Source: an uncultured Sulfitobacter sp. (lineage in GTDB: Bacteria > Pseudomonadota > Alphaproteobacteria > Rhodobacterales > Rhodobacteraceae). Taken from it: a stretch of 64,000 bases of DNA. The notes beneath the pieces are model-generated. The model was not told the DNA's origin. It worked only from the letters and a program-made list of their open reading frames with translations, and searched no databases. Location of the stretch: positions 186,001 to 250,000 of the forward strand of contig CAJXSZ010000001.1 of the NCBI GenBank assembly GCA_913060815.1, read 5' to 3'. Both the position numbers and the translations under genes were made by a program. Shown piece by piece: positions 1 through 8,191 of the stretch. Positions within the stretch are counted from its first letter, which is position 1. The number at the start of each line of letters is the position of its first letter.

Positions 1-142
1 TACACATTTGCTGTGGCATAGAGCGTCTCTTGGTATCTGTTGTCCCGTTCAGGGTTCTTTCGTCCATGTTTGGCAGTTTTTTCCAGCCCCGCCACACCTT
101 CAGGGTTTGCGGGGCTAGAAGCACGGCCTCATTCGAACGCAG

Positions 143-1519
143 TCACGTGATCGCATCAAGTATCCGCGCCCAAGAACGGATACCCTTGTGGAAGCTCTCC
201 ATGTCATATTTTTCATTGGGGGAATGAATTTGGTCGTCGTCTTTACCAAATCCGATGAGGACGGGCGTGGTATCGAGGATATTCTGGAAATGCCCCGCGA
301 TGGGGATTGAGCCGCCACAACCGATATATGCCGCAGGCACACCCCATTCGTCGCTGAGCGCTTTGAGCGATTTGGCGAAGGCGGGATCATCCGTGGGCGT
401 GCCCGATGCGGCACTTGCGCCATGATCTGCCCATTCTGCCGTGCAATCGGGGGGAAGCATGCCTTCAACCATCTTGCGAAAGCTGGCGCGGATTGCGAGC
501 GGGTCTTGACCCGCCACAAGGCGGAAGGAGATTTTGGCGCTCGCTTGGGAGGGCAGAACGGTTTTGAAACCGTCTCCCTGATAACCACCGCCGATGCCGT
601 TGACTTCACAAGTAGGCCGCGACCAGATCATCTCCAAAGGCGTGCGGTCCTGCTCCCCTGCGGGGTGGGACAGGTCCACGTCGCCAAGGAATTTGCTGTG
701 GTCGAAGGCAAGGCCCTGCCACTGCGCCTCCAACTCGTCGGAGAGTTCTTGCACGCCGTCATAGAAACCGGGGATCGTGATGCGCCCTTGGTCGTCATGC
801 AACGATGCGATCACACGGCTGAGCACGCGAATGGGGTTGATCGAGATGCCGCCAAACATGCCCGAGTGCAGGTCCTTGTTAGGGCCTGTGATCGTCAACT
901 CTTCGCCCAGAAGGCCGCGCAGCATGGTGACGATGGCGGGTGTGCGGCTCTCGAACATGCCTGTGTCACAGATCATGGCAAAATCGGCCTGCAACTCGTC
1001 CTTGTTCGCCTCCATGAAGGGGACCAGCGAGGGGGAGCCTGATTCCTCTTCACCCTCGAAAAAAAATGTAATGCGGCAGGGCCAGTCGCCTTTGACCTCT
1101 TTCCACGCGCGAAACGCCTCGAGAAATGTCATTAATTGCCCCTTGTCGTCTGCCGCACCGCGGCCGCGGATGACGGGGCCTGCATCCGTGTCCTCGATTG
1201 CAGGATCAAACGGGTCGCGATCCCACAGGTTCAGGGGGTCCACAGGCTGCACATCATAGTGACCATAAAACAGAAGATGCGGCTTGCCGTCTTCGGGCCC
1301 CACATGCCCGACAACCATCGGATGGCCTGGTGTGGGCCTTTTTTGTGCATCAATTCCAAGGCTTTGCAGGTCTGCCACCAGCCAGTCCGCCGCTGAGTCA
1401 CAATCCTGTTTGAAGGCAGGGTCGGTCGAGATCGACTTGATCCGCAGCAGATTGAGCAGACGCTCGGCTGCGGCGGGAAGATCATCGTCGATGCGGGCGA
1501 GAACGGCGTCGAGGGACAT
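143..1519 (-). CDS. M20-family metallodipeptidase
   Basis: This 458-residue protein matches the M20 zinc peptidase family (CNDP-like dipeptidase branch, cytosolic), which cleaves dipeptides or N-acyl amino acids. The zinc-site signatures are in order: GHYDVQPVD (first His and Asp), GRGAADDKGQ (bridging Asp), EGEEESGSP (catalytic Glu-Glu) and CDTGMF, with a dimerisation lid between them. The length is normal for the family. The ATG gives a full-length N-terminus (MSLDAVLARID). It is read away from hemA, so the 199-bp gap between them holds two divergent promoters; a perfect 12-bp palindrome (1543-1554) lies 24 bp before its start. Family is firm; substrate is not known. Confidence 0.9.
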   Translation of the reverse strand: MSLDAVLARIDDDLPAAAERLLNLLRIKSISTDPAFKQDCDSAADWLVADLQSLGIDAQKRPTPGHPMVVGHVGPEDGKPHLLFYGHYDVQPVDPLNLWDRDPFDPAIEDTDAGPVIRGRGAADDKGQLMTFLEAFRAWKEVKGDWPCRITFFFEGEEESGSPSLVPFMEANKDELQADFAMICDTGMFESRTPAIVTMLRGLLGEELTITGPNKDLHSGMFGGISINPIRVLSRVIASLHDDQGRITIPGFYDGVQELSDELEAQWQGLAFDHSKFLGDVDLSHPAGEQDRTPLEMIWSRPTCEVNGIGGGYQGDGFKTVLPSQASAKISFRLVAGQDPLAIRASFRKMVEGMLPPDCTAEWADHGASAASGTPTDDPAFAKSLKALSDEWGVPAAYIGCGGSIPIAGHFQNILDTTPVLIGFGKDDDQIHSPNEKYDMESFHKGIRSWARILDAIT

Positions 1520-1542
1520 GGGCTAAGCTCCTGAAAACTGCA

Positions 1543-1554
1543 ATTTGATCAAAT
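1543..1554. promoter_or_regulatory. Perfect 12-bp palindrome ATTTGATCAAAT, possible operator
   Basis: ATTTGATCAAAT is exactly self-complementary and sits between the divergent M20 peptidase and hemA genes, 24 bp upstream of the peptidase start. It contains TTGATCAA, but it lacks the 4-base spacer of an FNR/FixK site (TTGAT-N4-ATCAA), so it is not a normal FnrL box. It is placed where a dimeric repressor of the peptidase could bind. Function is inferred from position only. Confidence 0.35.
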
Positions 1555-1718
1555 CGTAACAGGCAAAGGAGCGATGTCCAGAGGGCACAAGCGATACAGA
1601 TGCGCAGCCTGCGACACTACGCTCCCGTTTGGCAGTTGAACGGTTTGGAACCATTCTATATCTACTCACCGAACCAAGGATTTCCCCGCTGGGGAGGTCG
1701 CATGATACGGAGATGCGG

Positions 1719-2942
1719 ATGACCTATTCGGACCAACTTGACCAGGCGTTGACACGTTTGCACGACGAAGGTCGCTACCGCACGTTTATCGACATCGAGC
1801 GCCGCAATGGCAACTTCCCGCACGCTGTCTGGACTAAGCCTGATGGCTCTGAGAAAGACATCACTGTCTGGTGTGGCAACGACTATCTCGGGATGGGTCA
1901 AAATCCTGTGGTGCTTGAGGCAATGCATGAAGCGCTGGATGCAACGGGTGCAGGTTCTGGCGGGACACGCAACATTTCGGGCACGACAGTCTATCACAAA
2001 CGCCTTGAGGCGGAACTGGCGGATCTTCATGGCAAGGAAGCAGCATTGCTGTTTACCTCGGCCTATATCGCCAATGACGCCACGCTGAGCATACTTCCAA
2101 AGCTGTTTCCGGGCCTGATCATCTATTCCGACGCGCTCAACCACGCCTCCATGATCGAGGGCGTGCGCCGCAACGGCGGGGCCAAGCGTATTTTCCGTCA
2201 CAATGATCTCGAGCACCTGCGCGAGCTGCTTGCAGCGGATGATGCGGATGCGCCCAAGCTGATCGCCTTTGAGAGCATCTATTCCATGGACGGCGATTTC
2301 GCCCCCATCGAGGCGATCTGTGATCTGGCCGATGAATTCGGCGCGCTGACCTACATCGACGAAGTGCACGCCGTGGGCATGTACGGGCCGCGCGGGGCAG
2401 GGGTGGCAGAGCGCGATCGCCTCATGCACCGTCTTGATATCATTAACGGAACACTGGCCAAAGCTTATGGTGTGATGGGTGGTTATATCACCGCTTCCGA
2501 GAAGATGTGCGATGCAATCCGGTCCTATGCGCCGGGGTTTATTTTCACCACATCGATCCCGCCTGCGGTGGCGGCAGGGGCTGCGGCGTCAGTGGCTTAT
2601 CTCAAGCGCGCACCCGAATTGCGCGAGCAACACCAACAGCAGGCAAAGGCGCTCAAGCTGCGGCTCAAGGGTCTGGGCCTGCCGATCATTGATCACGGCA
2701 GCCATATTGTTCCCGTGATCGTGGGCAATCCCGTGCACACAAAAATGTTGTCCGACATGCTGCTCGATGAGCATGGCATTTACGTGCAACCCATTAATTT
2801 TCCAACAGTTCCGCGCGGGACAGAGCGGTTGCGCTTTACGCCCTCACCCGTGCACGGACCAAGCGAAATGGACGCGCTTGTTTCGGCAATGGACGGTCTT
2901 TGGGCGCACTGTGCGCTGAATCGTGCCGAAGAGGCGGGTTAA
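1719..2942 (+). CDS. hemA: 5-aminolevulinate synthase
   Basis: This PLP enzyme condenses glycine and succinyl-CoA to 5-aminolevulinate, the first step of heme and bacteriochlorophyll synthesis by the C4 (Shemin) route typical of alphaproteobacteria. The 407 residues equal the usual length. Seen: the N-terminal [14 protein letters not shown], the glycine-rich [29 protein letters not shown], and the PLP lysine at residue 248 in [10 protein letters not shown] chose the ATG at 1719 because the family starts here ([11 protein letters not shown]) and GGAG lies 6 bp upstream; an earlier in-frame start at 1629 would add 30 residues that look like leader DNA. The stop codon overlaps a CtrA-like box. 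Confidence 0.96.
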   Translation: MTYSDQLDQALTRLHDEGRYRTFIDIERRNGNFPHAVWTKPDGSEKDITVWCGNDYLGMGQNPVVLEAMHEALDATGAGSGGTRNISGTTVYHKRLEAELADLHGKEAALLFTSAYIANDATLSILPKLFPGLIIYSDALNHASMIEGVRRNGGAKRIFRHNDLEHLRELLAADDADAPKLIAFESIYSMDGDFAPIEAICDLADEFGALTYIDEVHAVGMYGPRGAGVAERDRLMHRLDIINGTLAKAYGVMGGYITASEKMCDAIRSYAPGFIFTTSIPPAVAAGAAASVAYLKRAPELREQHQQQAKALKLRLKGLGLPIIDHGSHIVPVIVGNPVHTKMLSDMLLDEHGIYVQPINFPTVPRGTERLRFTPSPVHGPSEMDALVSAMDGLWAHCALNRAEEAG

Positions 2943-2954
2943 CCTTGCTTTAAC
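2939..2954 (+). promoter_or_regulatory. Candidate CtrA box (TTAA-N7-TTAAC) ahead of the RodZ-like gene
   Basis: The sequence TTAACCTTGCTTTAAC fits the full CtrA consensus TTAA-N7-TTAAC. Its first TTAA includes the last two bases of the hemA stop codon. It is 114 bp upstream of the RodZ-like start, in an AT-richer 125-bp gap. CtrA is a conserved alphaproteobacterial response regulator controlling the cell cycle or, in Rhodobacterales, motility and related traits. Binding is inferred from the motif. Confidence 0.45.
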
Positions 2955-3067
2955 TCGCTAATTTTATTGCGCTATGCTAGTGTTTACTTAAGAAAAGACT
3001 TGAGACGAATCAAAATTTGAGGTCGTCCCAAATTGAGCAGATAAGCATAGTAAGCTAGGGCATTGGT

Positions 3068-4330
3068 ATGATTGGGCGTTGGGCATCCAAGAATAACGCA
3101 CAAGAGCCGGTCGAAACCACGGGTTTTGACGGCTTTGAATTGCGTCTTGGTGACCTCATGCGGGGCGAGCGCGCGACTCTGGGCAAGTCCCTGCTGGACG
3201 TGCAGCGTGAACTGCGCATCAAAGCATCCTATATCGCTGCTATCGAGAATGCCGACCCCGATGCGTTTGACACACCCGGATTTATTGCAGGCTACGTGCG
3301 CTCGTATGCGCGCTACCTCAACATGGATCCTGACACAGCTTTTAGTGCGTTTTGTGCGGAAAGCGGCTTCAGTGTTGCACACGGTATGTCCGCTGAAGCA
3401 TCTGTCGTAAACAAGCCGAGCCGTGAAGAGCGTCTGAGCCGTCAGGCGGAGCAGGATATTTTCTCGCGTCCCGTGATGCCCTTCGCACCTGGTGGCGACA
3501 ATTTCCTCTCACGGATCGAGCCTGCGGCGATCGGTTCGATGTTGGTGCTGGTTGCCTTGATCGGCGCAATCGGTTTCGGCGGTTGGAGTGTGATGAAGGA
3601 AGTGCAGCGTGTTCAAGTGGCACCTGTGGACCAGACCCCGGTGGTTTTGTCAGACCTTGATCCGCTTGAAGCGAATGCGCCTTCCCAGACAGCCTCCATT
3701 GACGGTGTGACTGCGCCGCAAGCCTTGTCTGATGCGCCGCGTGTCGAAGCGCTGGATCGTCTCTACCGCCCCGCTGCGCTTGAAGTGCCGGTGCTGGTTG
3801 CACGTGATGCCCCGATTTCATCCCTCGACCCGCGCACTGTCGGCGTTTTCGAGGCGCAAGAGACACCTGAACAAGAGGCGCCATCGGTTTTTGCGGGTGC
3901 TGTGGACGGGGCTATTTCCGAAGCGCTTGAAGGCGAGACAACCACCGCTGGCTTGACTGTACCTCGCGTGCTTGAGGGTCCCGCACCCGCGGTGCAGGTT
4001 GTCGCCACAAGCGAGACATGGGTGCGTGTGACAGCGGCGGATGGGACCAATATCTTCGAGAAAGTCATGCAGAAGGGGGATACATTTGATGTCCCCGCGC
4101 TCGAAGAAGCGCCACTGCTGCGCACGGGTCAAAGTGGTGCGGTCTATTTCGTGATGAACGGTGAGTTTTTCGGCCCTGCTGGTAGCCGTGGTAGCGTGAC
4201 GTCAAATGTGCCGTTGCAACAACAGGCTCTTGCCGAGCTTTATACCCCCGCACAGCCGGGCGACGACAGCGCACTTGAAACTCTGGTCGCAGAATTGCGC
4301 GCCGAGACAGAGACACCTGCGGCAGATTGA
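3068..4330 (+). CDS. RodZ-like helix-turn-helix membrane protein
   Basis: This 420-residue protein has the RodZ layout: a cytoplasmic N-terminal HTH_25 domain (about residues 20-95, with LGDLMRGERATLGKSLLDVQ and the family pattern Y-x-x-x-I-E), a single membrane helix around residues 155-175 (AIGSMLVLVALIGAIGFGG), a long acidic Pro/Ala/Thr linker, and a C-terminal DUF4115 domain (about 305-400) outside. RodZ proteins link MreB to the cell-wall elongation machinery. The order RodZ-like then ispG is common in alphaproteobacteria. A candidate CtrA box lies upstream. Family is good; a role in cell shape is inferred. Confidence 0.82.
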   Translation: MIGRWASKNNAQEPVETTGFDGFELRLGDLMRGERATLGKSLLDVQRELRIKASYIAAIENADPDAFDTPGFIAGYVRSYARYLNMDPDTAFSAFCAESGFSVAHGMSAEASVVNKPSREERLSRQAEQDIFSRPVMPFAPGGDNFLSRIEPAAIGSMLVLVALIGAIGFGGWSVMKEVQRVQVAPVDQTPVVLSDLDPLEANAPSQTASIDGVTAPQALSDAPRVEALDRLYRPAALEVPVLVARDAPISSLDPRTVGVFEAQETPEQEAPSVFAGAVDGAISEALEGETTTAGLTVPRVLEGPAPAVQVVATSETWVRVTAADGTNIFEKVMQKGDTFDVPALEEAPLLRTGQSGAVYFVMNGEFFGPAGSRGSVTSNVPLQQQALAELYTPAQPGDDSALETLVAELRAETETPAAD

Positions 4331-4441
4331 TCCTTTGCCTCTGGGCGCGCCCCGAACCCTCCCAATCCTGTAACCTTTCGATTGAAGTACTGCCTTCGGG
4401 TGGCTACTTAGGAACTGTCGAAACTGTCTAACGAGGTTGAC

Positions 4442-5563
4442 ATGTCGCTCAATCATATCCGTCCTTGGCGCAACATTTACCGCCGCAAATCCCGCCAAAT
4501 TATGGTGGGCAACGTGCCTGTCGGAGGCGACGCGCCGATCTCGGTCCAGACGATGACCAACACGCTCACCACAGATGCAAAAGCGACGATTGCACAAATT
4601 CAGGCTGCGGCCGAGGCGGGTGCAGATATCGTGCGGGTCTCTGTCCCCGATGTCGAAAGCTCGACCGCGCTCAAGCAGATCGTGCGCGAAAGCCCTGTAC
4701 CGCTCGTGGCGGATATCCATTTCCACTATAAACGCGGGATTGAAGCGGCAGAGGCGGGAGCAGCTTGCCTGCGTATCAACCCCGGCAACATCGGGGATGA
4801 AAAGCGCGTCAAAGAAGTGATCAAGGCCGCGCGCGACAACAACTGCTCCATCCGTATTGGTGTGAATGCAGGGTCGCTGGAAAAGCATTTACTCGATAAA
4901 TACGGGGAGCCATGCCCCGATGCGATGGTCGAGAGCGGGCTGGACCACATCAAAATCCTGCAAGACAATGATTTTCACGAATTCAAGATCAGCTGCAAAG
5001 CCTCTGACGTCTTTATGGCTGCTGCCGCCTACCAGCAATTGGCGGAGGCGACGGATGCGCCGATCCACCTTGGCATTACCGAGGCGGGTGGGCTTATTTC
5101 GGGCACTGTCAAATCTGCGATCGGGATGGGCAACCTGCTGTGGATGGGGATCGGTGATACAATCCGTGTATCCTTGTCAGCGGACCCTGTGGAAGAAGTA
5201 AAAATGGGCTTCGAGATCCTGAAATCGCTGGGCCTGCGCCATCGCGGTGTCAATATTATCTCATGCCCGTCGTGCGCGCGTCAGGGTTTCGATGTGATCA
5301 AAACCGTCGAGACGTTGGAAAAGCGCCTTGAGCATATCAAGACGCCAATGAGCCTGAGCATCATTGGTTGTGTCGTGAACGGCCCCGGTGAGGCGCTCAT
5401 GACGGATGTGGGCTTTACGGGCGGTGGTGCAGGCTCTGGCATGGTCTATCTTGCGGGTAAGCAAAGCCATAAGCAGGACAATGCCAGCATGGTTGACCAC
5501 ATCGTCGAGCAGGTCGAAGCGCATGCCGCCAAGCTTGAGGCCGCCGCCGCCGAGGATGCGTAA
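4442..5563 (+). CDS. ispG: 4-hydroxy-3-methylbut-2-en-1-yl diphosphate synthase (IspG)
   Basis: This is the penultimate enzyme of the MEP isoprenoid pathway; it reductively opens MEcPP to HMBPP using a 4Fe-4S cluster. The 373 residues form the two-domain bacterial type (TIM barrel, then cluster domain). The cluster ligands are visible: Cys275 and Cys278 in SCPSC, Cys310 and Glu317 in [13 protein letters not shown] precedes the ATG at normal spacing. It follows the RodZ-like gene by 111 bp on the same strand. Its TAA stop (5561-5563) directly abuts the stop of the convergent UbiH-like gene, with no base between them. Confidence 0.97.
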   Translation: MSLNHIRPWRNIYRRKSRQIMVGNVPVGGDAPISVQTMTNTLTTDAKATIAQIQAAAEAGADIVRVSVPDVESSTALKQIVRESPVPLVADIHFHYKRGIEAAEAGAACLRINPGNIGDEKRVKEVIKAARDNNCSIRIGVNAGSLEKHLLDKYGEPCPDAMVESGLDHIKILQDNDFHEFKISCKASDVFMAAAAYQQLAEATDAPIHLGITEAGGLISGTVKSAIGMGNLLWMGIGDTIRVSLSADPVEEVKMGFEILKSLGLRHRGVNIISCPSCARQGFDVIKTVETLEKRLEHIKTPMSLSIIGCVVNGPGEALMTDVGFTGGGAGSGMVYLAGKQSHKQDNASMVDHIVEQVEAHAAKLEAAAAEDA

Positions 5564-6760
5564 CTAGCGTATCCCGAGGCCCATCTGCATGAGCATCTTG
5601 CGCACTGGGGCAGCGCCATAAAGCGCACTCAAACCTGCGGCACGTGCGTCGCGGGCGAGGGTGCTGCTGGCCTGACTGGCGCGGTTCAATAGGTCAATGC
5701 CGCGCACCCGCAGGGTGATGTCGCCGTAACGGGCCTTGTGATAGGCCTCAAGCATCTTTGCATCACCAAGCCCCTCGCGCCGCTCCTCTGCCAGATCAAG
5801 CAGTGTCGCGATGTCGTTGAGGGACATGTTCAGACCCTGCGCTCCGATCGGAGGCATGACATGGGCCGCCTCCGCGATAAGCGCGACACGTTCCGCCGAG
5901 AGCCTGTTGGCGTGTTGCGTGATGATTGGCCAGATCTGACGTCTGCTGACGAGCGTGAGGGGGCCAAAGTGGTGGGTCGAGCGGGCGGAGGCTTCGGCCT
6001 CAAAGGCTTCGATATCCATCGTCGCACGCTCCTGTGCAATGCGGCCGTCATCCATCCAGACCACAGCAGAGCAGGGCATGCCGTCACGGTCGGGCAGGGG
6101 TACCAGCGTGAAAGGACCACCCGTGCGGTGGATTTCAGTGGAGACATTGTTGTGTGGAATGGGATGGGTCACAGCAAACACCAATGCCTTTTGGCCATAT
6201 CGCTGTGTGCTGACAGGAATGCCCGCCGCCATCCGCATCGCAGACGCACGCCCGTCTGCTGCAATCACAAGCTTGGCCTCAACAGTGCTGTCATCGCTAA
6301 GCGTGACTTTTGCGCCCGTTGTGCGCGTAAACAGCCGCTTGGTGCTGATGCCAGACCGAAAATCCACGGTATCCAACGTCTCGAGCCGCGCCAGCATTTC
6401 GCGGCGCAGCAGCCAGTTAGGGAAATTCCAGCCAAAGGGCTGCTCGGAGATTTCTGACGCGTCGAATTCGCGGGTGACGCGTGGTTCGGGTTCGGCGCCG
6501 CCAGCGTCAATGATGCGCATGACTTGCAAGGGGGCGGCATGGGGTGCAAGCGCGTCCCATAGGCCTGCGCGCTCCAACAGGTCGCGTGCAGGTTGCAGCA
6601 TCGCGGTCGAGCGCAGGTCGGCACCTTCCGCCGCACCATCCGTAATCTGGGGCGTTGGATCGACACAGACGACACTAAATCCGGCAGAGCCAAAAGCCGC
6701 AGCGGCCGTCAGACCCGCAATTCCGCCACCAGAAATCAGAATGTCACATGTGTCCGCCAT
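5564..6760 (-). CDS. UbiH/COQ6-family FAD-dependent hydroxylase
   Basis: This 398-residue protein is a class A flavin monooxygenase of the ubiquinone-biosynthesis group (UbiH/UbiF/UbiL/Coq6), which hydroxylates the quinone ring. Seen: N-terminal Rossmann motif GGGIAGLTAAAAFG (from residue 10), the DG motif IAADGRAS, and the C-terminal FAD motif, here AEAAHVMPPIGAQGLN where many members have GDAAH. The C-terminal LLNRASQAS resembles the UbiH tail. Its AGGAGG ribosome site (6766-6771) overlaps the TAG stop of the HAD gene in front, so the two are probably translated as one operon. Which ring position it acts on cannot be told. Confidence 0.85.
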   Translation of the reverse strand: MADTCDILISGGGIAGLTAAAAFGSAGFSVVCVDPTPQITDGAAEGADLRSTAMLQPARDLLERAGLWDALAPHAAPLQVMRIIDAGGAEPEPRVTREFDASEISEQPFGWNFPNWLLRREMLARLETLDTVDFRSGISTKRLFTRTTGAKVTLSDDSTVEAKLVIAADGRASAMRMAAGIPVSTQRYGQKALVFAVTHPIPHNNVSTEIHRTGGPFTLVPLPDRDGMPCSAVVWMDDGRIAQERATMDIEAFEAEASARSTHHFGPLTLVSRRQIWPIITQHANRLSAERVALIAEAAHVMPPIGAQGLNMSLNDIATLLDLAEERREGLGDAKMLEAYHKARYGDITLRVRGIDLLNRASQASSTLARDARAAGLSALYGAAPVRKMLMQMGLGIR

Positions 6761-6769
6761 TATGGCCTC

Positions 6770-7417
6770 CTAGCGCTGTAGATCGTGCAGGAATAAAGAT
6801 AGGTCGTCAGTGTGAAATTGCACATGCGGCGCGTCGGCGCGCTGGGGCGCTACGTGCACGGTACGCATGCCCAAATCATGCGGCACGGCAAGGTTGCGCG
6901 GATCATCCTCGAACATCGCGGCCTGTAAAGGGTTCAGCTTGTCCTGGGCAAAGACCGCATCAAATGCGCCGCGTTCGGGCTTGGGCAGAAAGCCCGCATG
7001 CTCGACACCGTAGATCGCATCGAACAGGCCCGACAGGCCGCGCGCCTCAAGCACACGCTCGGCGTAGGGGGCACAGCCATTGGTATAGACGATGCGACGA
7101 CCGGGCAAAGCGCTGATGCGTCCGGCGAGGACGGGATCAGGGGTGAGGCTTTCCATCGAGATGTCATGCACATCGACCAGATAAGGCTCGGGGTCGACAT
7201 TATGCTCGCGCATCAGGCCCGCAAGGGTCGTGCCATGGGTCTGCCAGTAGTGCATACGCAGGCGGTCGGCCTCGGCGCGGTCCACCCCCACGGCGTCCAT
7301 CACCCATTTGGTCATCCGCACCTCGATCAGATCAAACAGGCGCGCCTCGGGCGGGTATAGCGTGTGATCAAGGTCGAAAACCCAAGTGGTCACATGAGAA
7401 AAAGCATCAGCAGACAT
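6770..7417 (-). CDS. HAD-superfamily pyrimidine 5'-nucleotidase
   Basis: A 215-residue HAD hydrolase of the SDT1/Phm8 type, which dephosphorylates pyrimidine nucleotides. Motif I is WVFDLDHTLYPP (nucleophile Asp and acid Asp), motif II is VYTNGCAPYAERVL, motif III includes KPERGAFDAVF, and motif IV is MFEDDPRN. The start at 7417 (MSADAFSHV) gives the usual length; a longer frame up to 7465 adds 16 unlikely residues. It is the first gene of a two-gene unit with the UbiH-like hydroxylase, 9 bp downstream, and is divergent from the GntR gene with 108 bp between starts. Substrate is inferred from the family. Confidence 0.85.
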   Translation of the reverse strand: MSADAFSHVTTWVFDLDHTLYPPEARLFDLIEVRMTKWVMDAVGVDRAEADRLRMHYWQTHGTTLAGLMREHNVDPEPYLVDVHDISMESLTPDPVLAGRISALPGRRIVYTNGCAPYAERVLEARGLSGLFDAIYGVEHAGFLPKPERGAFDAVFAQDKLNPLQAAMFEDDPRNLAVPHDLGMRTVHVAPQRADAPHVQFHTDDLSLFLHDLQR

Positions 7418-7525
7418 GAGCCTACTGGTATGGGCAAGGCAGGTGCAGTGCAAGAGCGCGATCATGGCTATGCGCCTGCAAAAACTGCCGTTAAGGTATC
7501 ATCATAGTTTGAGAAAAGGTCCTTT

Positions 7526-8191
7526 ATGCCCCCTGCCACATCCTTGAGCCGCTCTGGTCCCGCGGACGCGTACAGTATGATCCTTGATGCGATAGACACG
7601 GGCACATACCGTCCAGGAGACCGTTTGGTAGAGAGCGAGCTGGCAGAGCGTTTGGGCGTGTCGCGCACACCGATCCGTGAAGCGTTGCAACGGCTCGAGA
7701 CGCAATCCTTGCTCGTGCGCGATGGGCGCAGCTTGATTGTCGCCTCCCTCGATCACAATCAAATGGCCGAGCTTTATGTGGTGCGCGGTGAACTGGAAGG
7801 GCTGGCGGCGCGGCTTGCCGCGCGCAATGCCACCGAGGAAGAGGTGAAGCTGCTGCGTGAGATGGTTGAGGCGGATAATGCGCTCAAGGATCATCCCGCC
7901 GCGCTCGCCCGCGCGAACCGCAGGTTTCACAAGCAAATCCATCTCGCCTCCCACAACCGTTTTCTGGTGCAACAGCTGGATCTTGTGCACCGCTCGATGG
8001 CGCTGATGGCGACGACATCCTTGGCGGTCCAAGGGCGCGGCACAATTGCCCAGCATGAGCATGACCGCATTGTGTCAGCGATTGAAGCACGCGATGGGGA
8101 TGCTGCGGATGCGGCGCTCAGGGCGCATATTTCGGTCGCCTTTACCACGCGCCTTAAGCAGGAAGCCGAACTGCGCGAGGCGGAGGCTTAA
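7526..8191 (+). CDS. GntR-family regulator, FCD (FadR-type) effector domain
   Basis: A 221-residue transcription factor. The N-terminal winged helix (about residues 10-80) shows YRPGDRLVESELAERLGVSR then TPIREALQRLE, the standard GntR DNA-binding pattern. The C-terminal all-helical FCD domain keeps the metal-site pattern RRFHKQIHLASHN and EHDRIVSAIEARDGDAA, so it probably senses a small carboxylate. AAGG lies ahead of the ATG. It is divergent from the HAD-ubiH-like unit and may control it or itself; this is inference. Its TAA stop shares the bases TTAA (8188-8191) with the stop of the convergent glycosyltransferase. Confidence 0.88.
   Translation: MPPATSLSRSGPADAYSMILDAIDTGTYRPGDRLVESELAERLGVSRTPIREALQRLETQSLLVRDGRSLIVASLDHNQMAELYVVRGELEGLAARLAARNATEEEVKLLREMVEADNALKDHPAALARANRRFHKQIHLASHNRFLVQQLDLVHRSMALMATTSLAVQGRGTIAQHEHDRIVSAIEARDGDAADAALRAHISVAFTTRLKQEAELREAEA

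Noticed and set aside
85-116. GC-rich hairpin AGCCCCGC...GCGGGGCT near the window start, as a terminator of the M20 gene
   Set aside because: The T-run lies on the wrong side for either strand: on the minus strand the stem is followed by GGAAAAAA, on the plus strand by CTAGAAGC. Possible hairpin only.
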